From Ophiodon elongatus (Eukaryota; Chordata; Actinopteri; Perciformes; Hexagrammidae), in the NCBI GenBank assembly GCA_016806645.1, contig JACSYO010002071.1, forward strand, positions 62,001 to 126,000: DNA of 64,000 nucleotides, read 5' to 3'. The notes under the pieces were generated by a model. The model was not told where the DNA came from, searched no databases, and worked only from the letters and a program-made list of their open reading frames with translations. Both the position numbers and the translations under genes were made by a program. Below, piece after piece: positions 48,561 to 59,554 of this stretch (positions are counted from its first letter, which is position 1; every line of letters begins with the position of its first letter).

Positions 48561-49124
48561 GGGTCATGGTCTTATAGACCCTTAGAATAAAAGAAAAGAA
48601 AAGAAAAGAAGCTAAATTAGCCCATTTGTATGCAGAATGATGTAATTATTCTCATTCATGGGTGGGGTTGGAGAGATGGAGTGTGGTGCTTGCCATATCT
48701 CAGCCGAACAAAAATCCACATCTAAGAGTAAAAACATACAACTTCATTTGCATTTCACCAAAATAAAAGTTTTAATTGAAGCTCACGGAGATAAATTCAA
48801 CACTAACAGCTTGATATCTGAAACTCGGCTTCAGAGAGCCGGCGGTAAACCAACACGTTTAGCGATCTTCAGGAGCTGATCCATATTTATGTTGTAATTA
48901 ATTTCCTCATCCTAATCCCCTCGTCTTTAGAGACAGGCCTTCCTGTGTCTGGAATGTGCCATGTACTACTGTAGGGGAGCGCCAGTGAAGCAGAATCAGT
49001 TAGTTTGACAGCCCTTTGTCCTAATCTGCGTTAACAACCCCCCCCAAACTGCAATTTCTTCATGCTCAACACACACACTAATTACTGTCTATACATGTGT
49101 GCGTGTGTTTGAGAGAGCGAGGCA

Positions 49125-49130
<6 letters not shown>

Positions 49131-49172
<42 letters not shown>
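49131..49172. repeat. (TG)n microsatellite
   Basis: About 21 GT units upstream of fabp7. Confidence 0.95.
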
Positions 49173-49174
<2 letters not shown>

Positions 49175-49429
49175 GTTCGGCTTTCTCACACTGAGTAAAT
49201 GTATATTAGAGTCCTATCTGCTTCAACATTTGTTTCGATGGAGGTTGGAAGGAAGGAAACTGTGACTGCTATTAGACAAGTTACAAAATCCTCTTTTATA
49301 GACGTTGAAATACATTCACTTCTCCCTCGATGCTTTATGATGAAGAAATATTTGACGTGATGTTAAGGCGAGACACTGCAGGCAAAAACATTGTTTTTTT
49401 TGCGCTGGTCAATTTTCATCCCATGCATC

Positions 49430-50090
49430 AGCTGTAGATTTCTCTTAAATTCATCAAATGTTTCCATTAGATGATGCATCTTTTGCATATTTAAACATTA
49501 CATCTCAGAAAACTTGTAATACAAATAATGCTCCTCTTAATGTGAGTGATGAACTGGTGAAGTTTCATGGTGATATCTACTCATTAATGTTTTGACCCTC
49601 TTCACCTGTAGAGTCTTCTTCATGTCTGTAATTTAACTAAACATCTCTTTAATAAATGAGTTTGTTCTCAGACTCTGATCCAGAAATCTCCACTTCAGTA
49701 GCTCTTACATCACCAAACTTTACTCTTTACTTCTGGAAGAGATTCTGGAGCTTTCTACAGAGGGGTTTGTTCACACAGCATTCAGAGCCTCATTTATACA
49801 ACATTTATGAATAAAAACATGGTCACATTGTTTTGTGTCTGTCGTAAGTAATTTCTGATTAATGGAGTGATACAAAGAGATATCCAAAAGTCTCTCTAAA
49901 AAAAAGTGACTCTAATATGTCAACAAAATGAAACAAGAACTTTGCACAAATTAGCACATATTTGCTAAGAAAAATGCCTCATTTGCATTTTTAAACATAC
50001 ACTTTCAGAAATCTTGTAATACAAAACATAATCATCTTTATGTAAGTAATAAATTGGATAGGTTTCATGGTGATATCTATATTACTATAT
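49430..50090 (-). repeat. Two tandem copies of the 'gatatcaccatgaaact' dispersed repeat
   Basis: Copy 1 (about 49470-49600) and copy 2 (about 49960-50085) each contain tgcatttttaaacat-type text, cttgtaatacaaa and gtttcatggtgatatct. They are inverted relative to 21560-21830. Part of the DNA between them (49790-49855) also matches 56030-56090. Confidence 0.65.
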
Positions 50091-50562
50091 GATATATATA
50101 CATACATATAACTAACGCCTTAAGGTGTGGCTGTGAAACACTAATGGAAGTTGTCTGTATGTATGTATGTATGTATATTTATATATATATATATATATGT
50201 ATATTTATCTTTTTTACCTTATTTCTACCCTTATAGTGAATCTACTTGTTTCTCACAATCCTTGAATATGATTTGATTACATGAGCCAGTGTATATTTTC
50301 ATTCAGATATGTTTCTGATATCTGTCAGAGGAGGTAGTTGCATTTTCTCAAATACATAACTCCGTAACAAATGTCAAGTGCACACAATGTGTTTTATTGG
50401 TGAGGAATATTGTACGTTTTGCTCACTTTCTAAATTTGCTGAAGCTTCTCTCCTTTTTTCTTCTGCATCTTTACAGTAAATCTATTTCTTCTAGTTCTCA
50501 CACACGGACAGGAATACTCTTCACAGTCAGTACTTTAACTTTGCATACTCAATCATTGCATT

Positions 50563-50730
50563 GTTCCCTTTTTACTTTCTTAAAATTAAGATTGACTTGA
50601 CTTGATTATGATTTCAGTAATCTGTCCACTGAGCTTCTTGGAAACTAGTCCAGTAGATACTGAGCAGTTTCAGCAGCGCACAGAATTACACCCATGGATT
50701 TTGGAATAAATACGCTCAACAATCACCCAC

Positions 50731-50804
<74 letters not shown>

Positions 50805-51106
50805 AGTTTGTTGTAAAGGATCTCTGGTGCCACTCTCTGGTAAGAAATAGAAACAATTTAGTTGTTGTGTTTGAAATATATATGAAAGCTGAACAAGAAA
50901 ACTGAGTTTTTATTTGACCTTTATTTGACAGTAAAAATGCTGAAAACACAGAATAAACCTTCGTACTAAAAAGCTGTTAAAACCACACAAGAAAAACACA
51001 TTTGTATTCATATGAGCTGAAAACTTTACTCAGTAAAACACAACACAATCAAATTGACTAAATTAAAAAAGCAATATTCACTTAAAGGGTACCAAAATAA
51101 ATGAAA
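50563..51106 (-). repeat. Duplicated block, copy 1 (orphaned Ig-receptor 3' flank)
   Basis: It matches 56097-56643 almost base for base, including a (TG)n of about 35 units (50733-50802) and two minus-strand AATAAA signals in the tcaaataaaggtcaaataaa stretch. In copy 2 the block lies 200-740 bases past the stop of gene B, so it is 3' UTR or 3' flank. Here it has no gene body; it passes directly into DNA that matches the 5' flank of gene B. Confidence 0.85.
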
Positions 51107-51143
51107 AGACTAATTTTGATTCTTTTAAATCTATATTATTATT

Positions 51144-51720
51144 TACTGAGAGGGTAAAATAAGATAGAGTAAGTTGAGTGTGTGAAGATTGTTAGTTAAG
51201 ATAAATGTTTGCAGCAAAGTAACTTGTGAGCCTGACCTCAGATCAGTTTAGATGCATCTAGATGTTATTGAGAGAAAAGTTAGAGCCGTGTGCAAACGGA
51301 GGTGTTCAACCAAAGAGAGGGACGGTTCACCACAAGAGCTGAGCAGAGACAAGCTCGTAGTGTGGTCTGTGCAGTATTAAATATTCTACACATGCATATG
51401 TAAATACATTAAAATGTAAACATACACACTAAACATACAAACACATGATCTGCAAACACACATACATGCACGCACATGCACACATGCAGCGACTATCAGA
51501 GCCTGTTTAGTCTGCAGGAGTGAAATGTCACCAACCAGCAGGCCGAGAGGAAGCGATGCAAGACTGATTCTGATATCATCATCTTTTTATACTTTTTTTA
51601 CTTCTAAAATATTCAGATAAGAAACACATCCAGAGCCTTACAATTCAGTAGGTGTTACATTATTTCAGTTCTTAAAAAACAGATCAAATAATGACTTTCA
51701 GATTAAAGCTAATAACGCAG
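51144..51720. repeat. Duplicated Ig-cluster flank (matches 62735-63290)
   Basis: Near-identical to 62735-63290 through gttgagtgtgtgaagattgt, gtttagatgcatctagatg, the tgcacgcacatgcacaca stretch and accaaccagcaggccgagag. Parts also match 55200-55465 and 60310-60440, and its left end matches 59773-59890. Confidence 0.85.
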
Positions 51721-51730
51721 AGTTGCAAGA

Positions 51731-51792
51731 CTCACATTCTCAAATGATCTCATCTCCATCTCATAGTGAAGATGAATATTTAGTTTCTGTTG
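51731..51792 (-). pseudogene. Ig V-exon remnant E
   Basis: The short piece with catctccatctcatagtgaa and gatgaatatt matches the 5' end of the V exons of genes A and B (catctccatctctgacagtg, gatgaatattcc) but is more decayed than remnant D. The rest of the gene is absent, and a former 3' flank starts at about 51106. Confidence 0.65.
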
Positions 51793-53185
51793 AAATATCA
51801 AAATTAACGAACAGAATATAACTGAGACTATAAGTATATAAATTTTCAAACATGTTGCAATGTGTATCATTGTTTGATTTCCAAGAGTTAGACTCGTCAT
51901 GAAACAGACTGCAAGCAGTTTTCCTGCGTTGATTGCCTGCAGATGGTTTGTTGGTTCCTCATTTTATCTTTATCTTCTGAGAACTGAACAGAAGTGTTTT
52001 ATGAGAATGTGGCAACAGCAGCATCAGAGTTTGAGGTTTAACTGAGATGAGGACCAGATGAACACCCAGAACACATGAGACAGTCCACATTCTAATATAA
52101 TGAGGTTTTTGAATCTTGAGATCCACTTAACGTGGAAGGCTGAGGCTTCTGACTTCAACAAACAGTTAAAATAATGATCAGCTGCCTCACTGAACCAACC
52201 AACTGTAGAGGCCAATCACCTACATGAGCTGAGTGTTAGGACATCAACACACACCCAATGATATTCAACTAAATAATCACCTCACTTGAAATCAATGCAA
52301 CAAGAAGTACACACACACTGTTATCATAAAAATAACATCCTTTCGATATCAACAATTGTATTAATATTAATGATTACAATACATGCTAATAATCAGACCC
52401 GCCCCTCCAGATCACAACACGAGATTGGAGGATGAAGAGCTAGCAACAGCAACGTGAACGAACCAAAGGCAGAGAGACGATTCTATTTATAAAAAATCAT
52501 GATACGCTGATGATGCAATCGTGTCACTGTGCTAATGAATACAAGAGACCAGCCGATCAGAACAGCTGATATCACATCAACACAACAAACAATTACAGCA
52601 TATTTCAAAGAAGTGAACACAAGATTAATGAGAAATAAACTACAGACCTGAGCATGTAAACATAGTCTACCTGACTGAACCCCCAACACATACTGTAGAC
52701 TAACGTGAATGAATTACAGTCGATCAGAATCACTTCCTCTGAACTCTGAGGGACAAAAGTGATGCTAATCTGCTGCAGCTTAAAAATAAAACTCAGCTAC
52801 ATTTCGCAACATGAGGCACATTTAGATTCAAGATTTTATTCAGCTTTATTTTGATTACACAGAGTACAAATACTGAGATAATAAATGCAGTTTAAGCGGT
52901 AGTGCAAAAAGCAGTTGAGAGCAGAGTAATGTACATATAGTATTGTGTAATATATATAATACACAGTAGGAGGGTACATATGAATATGCTAAGATATAAT
53001 CAGCAGGTACAGTAGGCAGTGCTGGTATAAGTATAAAATATATAGTCTCTATAAAGACTGAATATCTTTGTCCAGCTCAAACTAAAATATATGTAGCTTT
53101 GCACAGAAAACATCTTAATGATTCATCGACTACGATGTCAGGATATTTAACAGCAGAGGACTCTGTGGTGGGTTGATGTTGTTCA

Positions 53186-55118
53186 TCAGTCCAGTGAGAC
53201 GGAGGCAGAAGGTTCTCCAACGTTTTCATAGTCCACCGTACCGTCATCAAATTCTTCCTCTTCCTCTTCCTCTTCCTCTTCCTCATGACGCTCCTGTGAA
53301 AAAACAACACAACACACTTGAGAGTCTGGTTGAACACTGAGCTAACAGATTTTAGAAAACAGAGAAGCTCCGACACTGGCTTAGTGCTGCCCAATCAGAT
53401 TATAACCATTGGACAGATAGAATTCACTTCACACTTTTATTTGAGTTCAAACCCAATTCTCTGACTTCAGATCCACTGCTCAACATTTACATCAGCACGA
53501 GGAAATCCACAATAACCCTCACTTCTCATTCACCTCCATTCAACTTGATACATGAAGAGGGAAACTCAAATCTATAATCACTTTGAGCCTTTGTTGTTAT
53601 TTTATAACTTATTTTTGTTGCTATTTTTAATATAGCTTTTTCCCAATGAACCTTAAAAAGTAGCTGTGAAATGACCACTTAATTTCAATACATTCAGCAC
53701 TGTTTATTCTCATGCTGCATCTCCGTCTGTCTTTTGTAGATCCACAGCCAAAAGTGGAGAACAAATATTACAAACACTGATTTTACTCTGTAACGTTATG
53801 ATTCACTGTTTCAACTAACAGAGATTTCTTCCATCCGAGTTTTGTTCACTGAAAACACAAAAAAAGAGTCGACTTCAGTTTCAACAGTCAACTCGAGGTT
53901 CATTAAAACTTCTTGTTTCTAAGTTTCATCCCTGAATGTTCTCACCTTTAGTTCTTGTCCATATGTTGACTGTAACAACACTCATTATAAGAGCTGCTAA
54001 ACCCAGAGGCACGACGATGAACCTCCACCAGTCTGAAAAGAGAAGAGTTAAATACAGTCAGAGGTTTTGATGACGAGATGTTTGTTAGAGTGTTCTTGTG
54101 CTGTCTCTATCTCTAATATCTAACATAAGTCTTTTCTAACTGTAAATGTACTTCTGTCTGTTCAGTCTCTACCTTCTGGTTTCTTCCCATACGAGTTGTT
54201 TTCAGATGTTTTGTTGTTTGTAGTCGTCTTTTTTGTAGCATCACCTTAACAAATAAAATAACAAAATGCAACAAACTGTAGAGTTAGAAAAAAAGCTTCA
54301 ATCATGATTAAATATATAATGTGATTTTAAAAGCTCAAACATTAACGGGTACTTTGTGTTATCATCCACAAGAGATTTTAAACAGCTCATCATATTCTCA
54401 CCTGAGGACTGAGGAGGGCTGAAGGGGAACTGATGCACTTCTCTACTGTTATCATCAGTCACTTCACATTTCAATAACTCATAAGAGTTTAACTTCTGAT
54501 CAAGGTGAGATTTCTTAATCATCAACGAGGCTGAACAGAGACGCTGTGATGTCACCACATCGCTCTGATTGCCCTCATACAACCACTTCACTTTGTGTTG
54601 ACACAATGCATATCTCGACACAGTGCAGTTCAACGTCACCTCATCATCGTCCTTCTGTTCAGTCACTGTTGGTGAAGACGGAGACGTTGTGAGAGACAAC
54701 AAGAGTAAAATTATCTTCTTGACATCAATATTATAATTATTATAATGTTGCAGGATATTGCAGGATATATTCCAACAAGACAGTTTGAAAATATCATGCT
54801 ATAAATACTCACTGTTAACAACAGAGAGATAAGACAGAGTATCACCACCTTCTTGTCTGCAGTAATAACGACCAGCATCTTCATCTGTGACCTTCTTTAT
54901 AACCAGAGAACATTTCTCTGTAACACTCAGTCTGTCTGATTTATCTTTAGCTCCTTTATGAATCTTCCCATTTTCAAACAGTGTTACTGTATTTCCTGAA
55001 CCAATGAAGAGCCACATAGTAAAGTCACACTTATCCTGATCAGGTTTCACATTCCCACAAGGCAAAGTGACTTCATCTCCATCTCTGACAGTGAAGGATG
55101 AATATTCCACAGATGCTG
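53186..55118 (-). CDS. Two-Ig-domain receptor paralog A; signal-peptide exon missing (possible pseudogene)
   Basis: This belongs to a teleost family of leukocyte-type Ig-superfamily receptors; I can give no established symbol. Exons: V domain 55118-54813 (DGDEVTLPC ... DEDAGRYYC), second Ig domain 54665-54402 (DDDEVTLNC ... LLKCEV), stalk 54244-54173 (KKTTTNNKTSENN), transmembrane 54032-53946 (DWWRFIVVPLGLAALI), 53848-53820 (VNKTRMEEIS), and a last exon 53293-53186 with a Glu run then TVDYENVGEPSASVSLD and stop. VDYENV fits an ITIM and also gives a Grb2-type YEN motif. All joins are in phase and Ig exons are phase 1-1. No signal-peptide exon lies upstream: at about 55141 the sequence jumps to DNA matching 60250 onward, skipping the part that holds this exon in gene B. 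An ATG at 55140 would give a protein without a leader. Possible AATAAA signals lie at 52835-52850. Confidence 0.75.
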
Positions 55119-55465
55119 CTGTTGAATAATGTAAAGTCATCTAACAGCTCCAGTAAAGAGGTCGTGTGCATCCGCTGTGAATTTCTGAACGCAGCCTGAG
55201 CTCAGATCAGTTTAGATGCATCTAGATGTTATTGAGAGAAAAGTTAGAGCCGTGTGCAAACGGAGGTGTTCAACCAAAGAGATGTACGGTTCACTACGAG
55301 AGCTGAGCAGAGACAAGCTCGTAGTGTGGTCTGTGCAGTATTAAAGATTCTACACATGCATATGTAAATACATTAAAATGTAAACATTCACACTAAACAT
55401 ACAAACACATGGTCTGCAAACACACATACATGCACGCACATGCACACATGCAGCGACTATCAGAG

Positions 55466-56030
55466 TTTTTATCAACTGTTCTCTTGCATTGGTGGGGCTT
55501 TTCTTCTTAATTTGACCAGGAGAGCCTTTGGTCTACGTCGCCATCTTGAAACGCTCACCGGAAGTCTCATGACTTCCTGTCTTTGTGGTTTTCCCTCCTT
55601 TTTTCTGTGGATCACCTGTGTTGGATTTGTCTTGTAGTATATTTTGCTCTGTAATGCATGAAGTTAGCATACGTGAAGGGGCCTGTGACTTTGGAATGTC
55701 GGATCCATTGCTGTTGTTACACATGGGGTACTCGTTAGGTACCCCCGCTGGGGAATGCTCCTTGACCTGGAGGATGGAGGAGTAGCTATGCCTATGTCCG
55801 AAACATGTCTTTCATTGGGGGCCCTGTTTATGACGTCATTTTATCCTCAAGTCTGGGGCGTAAACAACATCCATATATAAGTGATCGGGAGAGACCCGAC
55901 GGTTAGAGTTCTGTTCTACTTTGGGACTCTCCGGGTGTTCATGACGCCCGTCTTGACAATAATTTGGAAATGTTTAGATATTGTGAACTTTCAATAATCT
56001 GTTAAACCTGCTGGCAAACTACGAATCTGA
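55466..56030. other. Unique insert with promoter-like text in the Ig-cluster flank
   Basis: At 55466 the flank shared with 51485 and 63085 stops, and at about 56030 the sequence resumes matching 49795. The DNA between has no copy elsewhere in the window. It contains atgacgtcat (CRE-like, 55831-55840) and catatataagt (TATA-like, 55870-55880), then text running into ctctccgggtgttcatgacg. A solo LTR or other promoter-bearing insert is possible; I could not define terminal TG..CA ends or a target duplication. Confidence 0.4.
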
Positions 56031-56096
56031 TTTATACAACATTTTATCAATAAAAACATGGTGACATTGTTTTAAGTCTGTTGACAGTATTTATTG

Positions 56097-56263
56097 TTCC
56101 CTTTTTACTTTCTTAAAATTAAGATTGACTTGACTTGATTATGATTTCAGTAATCTGTCCACTGAGCTTCTTGGAAACTAGTCCAGTAGATACTGAGCAG
56201 TTTCAGCAGCGCACAGAATTACACCCATGGATTTTGGAATAAATACGCTCAACAATCACCCAC

Positions 56264-56337
<74 letters not shown>

Positions 56338-56643
56338 AGTTTGTTGTAAAGGATCTCTGGTGCCACTCTCTGGTAAGAAATAGAAACAATTTAGTTGTTG
56401 TGTTTGAAATATATATGAAAGCTGAACAAGAAAACTGAGTTTTTATTTGACCTTTATTTGACAGTAAAAATGCTGAAAACACAGAATAAACCTTCGTACT
56501 AAAAAGCTGTTAAAACCACACAAGAAAAACACATTTGTATTCATATGAGCTGAAAACTTTACTCAGTAAAACACAACACAATCAAATTGACTAAATTAAA
56601 AAAGCAATATTCACTTAAAGGGTACCAAAATAAATGAAAAGAC
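56097..56643 (-). repeat. Duplicated block, copy 2 (3' flank of gene B)
   Basis: Near-identical to 50563-51106, with (TG)n at 56267-56336. Two minus-strand AATAAA motifs near 56441-56460 are the likely poly(A) signals for gene B, about 390 bases after its stop. Confidence 0.85.
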
Positions 56644-56838
56644 TTTACAAAACCTTGGTTCTGTCCATGCAGGGACGCAGTATAAAGAACACGTATTTAT
56701 CCAAAATGTCTGCCTCCTCAACTCTCTTAATGCGACATGTTTTCACAGAGCAACTATCAGGATTAATATTTTCATAATGCTGCTAGCTTTGGTCTTAAAA
56801 TTCTAAATCTATGATACAAACTGTTAACAAGTGACATC

Positions 56839-59554
56839 TTATTTATTTGGTTTGTTGACGCGGGCGTAGAGGTCACTGGGGTCAAACGAGGCTGCGGCAG
56901 AAGAGGAGGGAGGGTTCACAGTGCTGTAGGTCACTGAGTCATCTTCATCCTCATCATCATGCTGAATGCGAGCCTGGAGGGAAAGAGGAAAACTCATAAA
57001 GGACGTAAACATGAACTTAATCTGACGGGAGTTCAGATTTTGCTGCTATAAAACAGATGAAATGTTCACTTTGATGCAGCTTTTCTCTGCTGAATAGATC
57101 CTAAAATATCTTGGTCTGATGGTGGCGCTGTTCTATAGAAAAGGTGAAGGGGTCACAGACAAAACGCAGCGGGTCATCGCCTGGTTTCACGTCAACGTCC
57201 AATCAGACAGCTCACCTGGGCTTCACCGCCGGTCTTCTTGGTGTAGCTGACGGAGGCGTAGGAAACACCTTCTTCAGGATCAGCCTGCACAGAGAAGACA
57301 TCATCATGGCTGCTCAGTGACTCTCTGACTCACTCTTTCATCCCCTCAGTTCAATTCACTTCAATCCGAGTGGCATCATATTTTAATGAAAAAATATAAA
57401 ACCAGTGAGCGTAACTTTGTACAGTGTGTGGTGTGTGATAAAGGGGCGGAGCCAGACGTTGTAAACAGTCAGGTCTTAACTCAAACCCAGTGGGGTCCTG
57501 GGACATGCTCCCCTGGAAATATTAATATCCCCCTCTAATGCTTCTATACAATTGGAGTCTCCCCCTGCTGGCTATTAGAAAAAATGCAGGTTTAAGGCAC
57601 TTTTCAGACCTGAGGTTGCTGCCTGGTTATATAACATATCTTTGCAAGTTAACTCAACATATCTGTGTAGGTTGAAGATAATGTGACAGATGATACATCA
57701 TCCATACATCCTCAATTTAGTGCAACGTAATCCAATGCAATAGTCCCACGTGGAGTACTGTCCATGTAGAACTTAGTGGGGAGCAATGTGTCATGGATGA
57801 TTGGATTCAACTCATTTTGGAGGCTGTTGGTTGTTGTGGTTTTGTGATTTGTTTGTTCATATTTCCCACAATGCATTCATGACCTTTTCTGCAGCACAAC
57901 TGCTGACTTTCTGCACAAGAAAGCCAGATATTTAAAAAGAAAAGTTGTTATGCTGGTTCAGGTGTAGAACTACAGAGTTAATAAAAAACATGCTACGATT
58001 TATAAAATCATGATTGTATAAATGTTTGATTATTCAGATTTTAAACTCACCACATTGTCATCCGTCTTTGTTTTGTTCCCTGAAAAGACAAATAAAACTG
58101 TGTTTAGCTTCCAGTGAAAATCCAGGTTCATCAAAACGTCTTGTTTATTAAAGTTTCATCTGTGGATGTTCTCACCTTTAGTTCTCTTCCATGTGAGGAC
58201 AGCCACAGTGATTATCAAGAGTGCTGCAACACCCACAGACACAAAGATGAGGCTCCACCCCCACCAGCCTAAAGGAGAAGTTACAAGTGTTAAATATAGT
58301 CAGAGTTTTTTTTAAATGATGACAATATGTTTGTGAGAGTGTTCTTGTGCTGTCTCCATCTCTAATATCTAACATAAGTCTTTTCTAACTGTAAATGTAC
58401 TTCTGTCTGTTCAGTAACGACTAAAGAATTGTTGTTGGTGATTTTTTTGACCAATAAAATAACAAAATGCAACAAACTGTACATTTAGAGAACATCTCAA
58501 GCTTCTGACTTCATGATTAAAGAATAATGTTATTTTAAAAGCTCAAACATGAACAAGTACTTTGTGTTATCATCCACAAGATATTTTAAACAGCTCATCA
58601 TATTCTCACCTGAGGACTGAGGAGGGCTGAAGGGGAACTGATGCACTTCTCCACTGTAACCCTGAGTCACTTCACATTTCAATAACTCATAAGAGTTTGA
58701 CTTCTGATCAAGGTGAGATTTCTTAATCATCAACGAGGCTGAACAGGTAAGCTGTGATGTCACCACATCACTCTGATTGCCCTCATTCATCCACTTCACT
58801 GTGTGTCTACATCCTCCATATGAATTCACAGAGCAGTTCAACGTCACCTCATCATCGTCCTTCTGTTCAGTCACTGTTGGTGAAGACGGAGACGTTGTGA
58901 GAGACAACAAGAGTAAAATTATCTTCTTGACATCAATATTATAATTATTATAATGTTGCAGGATATTGCAGGATATATTCCAACAAGACAGTTTGAAAAT
59001 ATCATGCTATAAATACTCACTGTTAACAACAGAGAGATAAGACAGAGTATCTCCACCTTCTTGTCTGCAGTAATAACGACCAGCATCTTCATCTGTGACC
59101 TTCTTTATAACCAGAGAACATTTCTCTGAAACACTCAGTCTGTCTGAATTATCTTCTACTTCTTTATGAATCTTCCCAGATTCAAACAGTGTTACTGTAT
59201 TTACTGAACCAAAGAAGAGCCACATAGTTCTGTCACACTTATCCTGATCAGGTTTCACATTCCCACAAGGCAAAGTGACTTCATCTCCATCTCTGATAAT
59301 GAAGGATGAATATTCCACAGATGCTGCTGTTGAGAAAATGTAAAAAATAAACTGAAATATGAATATGATTGTATCATTCATACGTAATGTTGCGATAATG
59401 TTAAATAAGTTTGCAAATGTGTCTCATTCTTTGGTTCCCAAGAGTTCCCAATACTCATCATGATGTTAGGAACAGAACCTGCACACTTACCTCTAAAGCT
59501 CAACACCTGCAGCATCAGAAATGAAGACGTTACAATCCGTCTGAATTCAGCCAT
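56839..59554 (-). CDS. Two-Ig-domain inhibitory-type receptor, paralog B, complete
   Basis: Predicted type I membrane receptor, 319 residues. Exons: signal peptide 59554-59491 (MAEFRRIVTSSFLMLQVLS), V domain 59326-59021, second Ig domain 58873-58610, transmembrane 58268-58176 (WSLIFVSVGVAALLIITV), tail 58079-58051, 57284-57216 and 56973-56839. All joins are in phase. The V domain (about residues 23-123) has C42, W57, DEDAGRYYC with C108, and an extra pair C52 and C91. The second domain has LNC and LLKC cysteines. The tail carries VSYASV (Y261) and VTYSTV (Y291), both fitting the ITIM pattern, and LYARV (Y311). This suggests SHP phosphatase recruitment and an inhibitory role on leukocytes, which is inference. 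The stalk exon present in A and C is absent here, since that stretch (about 58411-58450) is replaced by short unrelated DNA. An AATAAA overlaps the stop codon. Confidence 0.88.
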
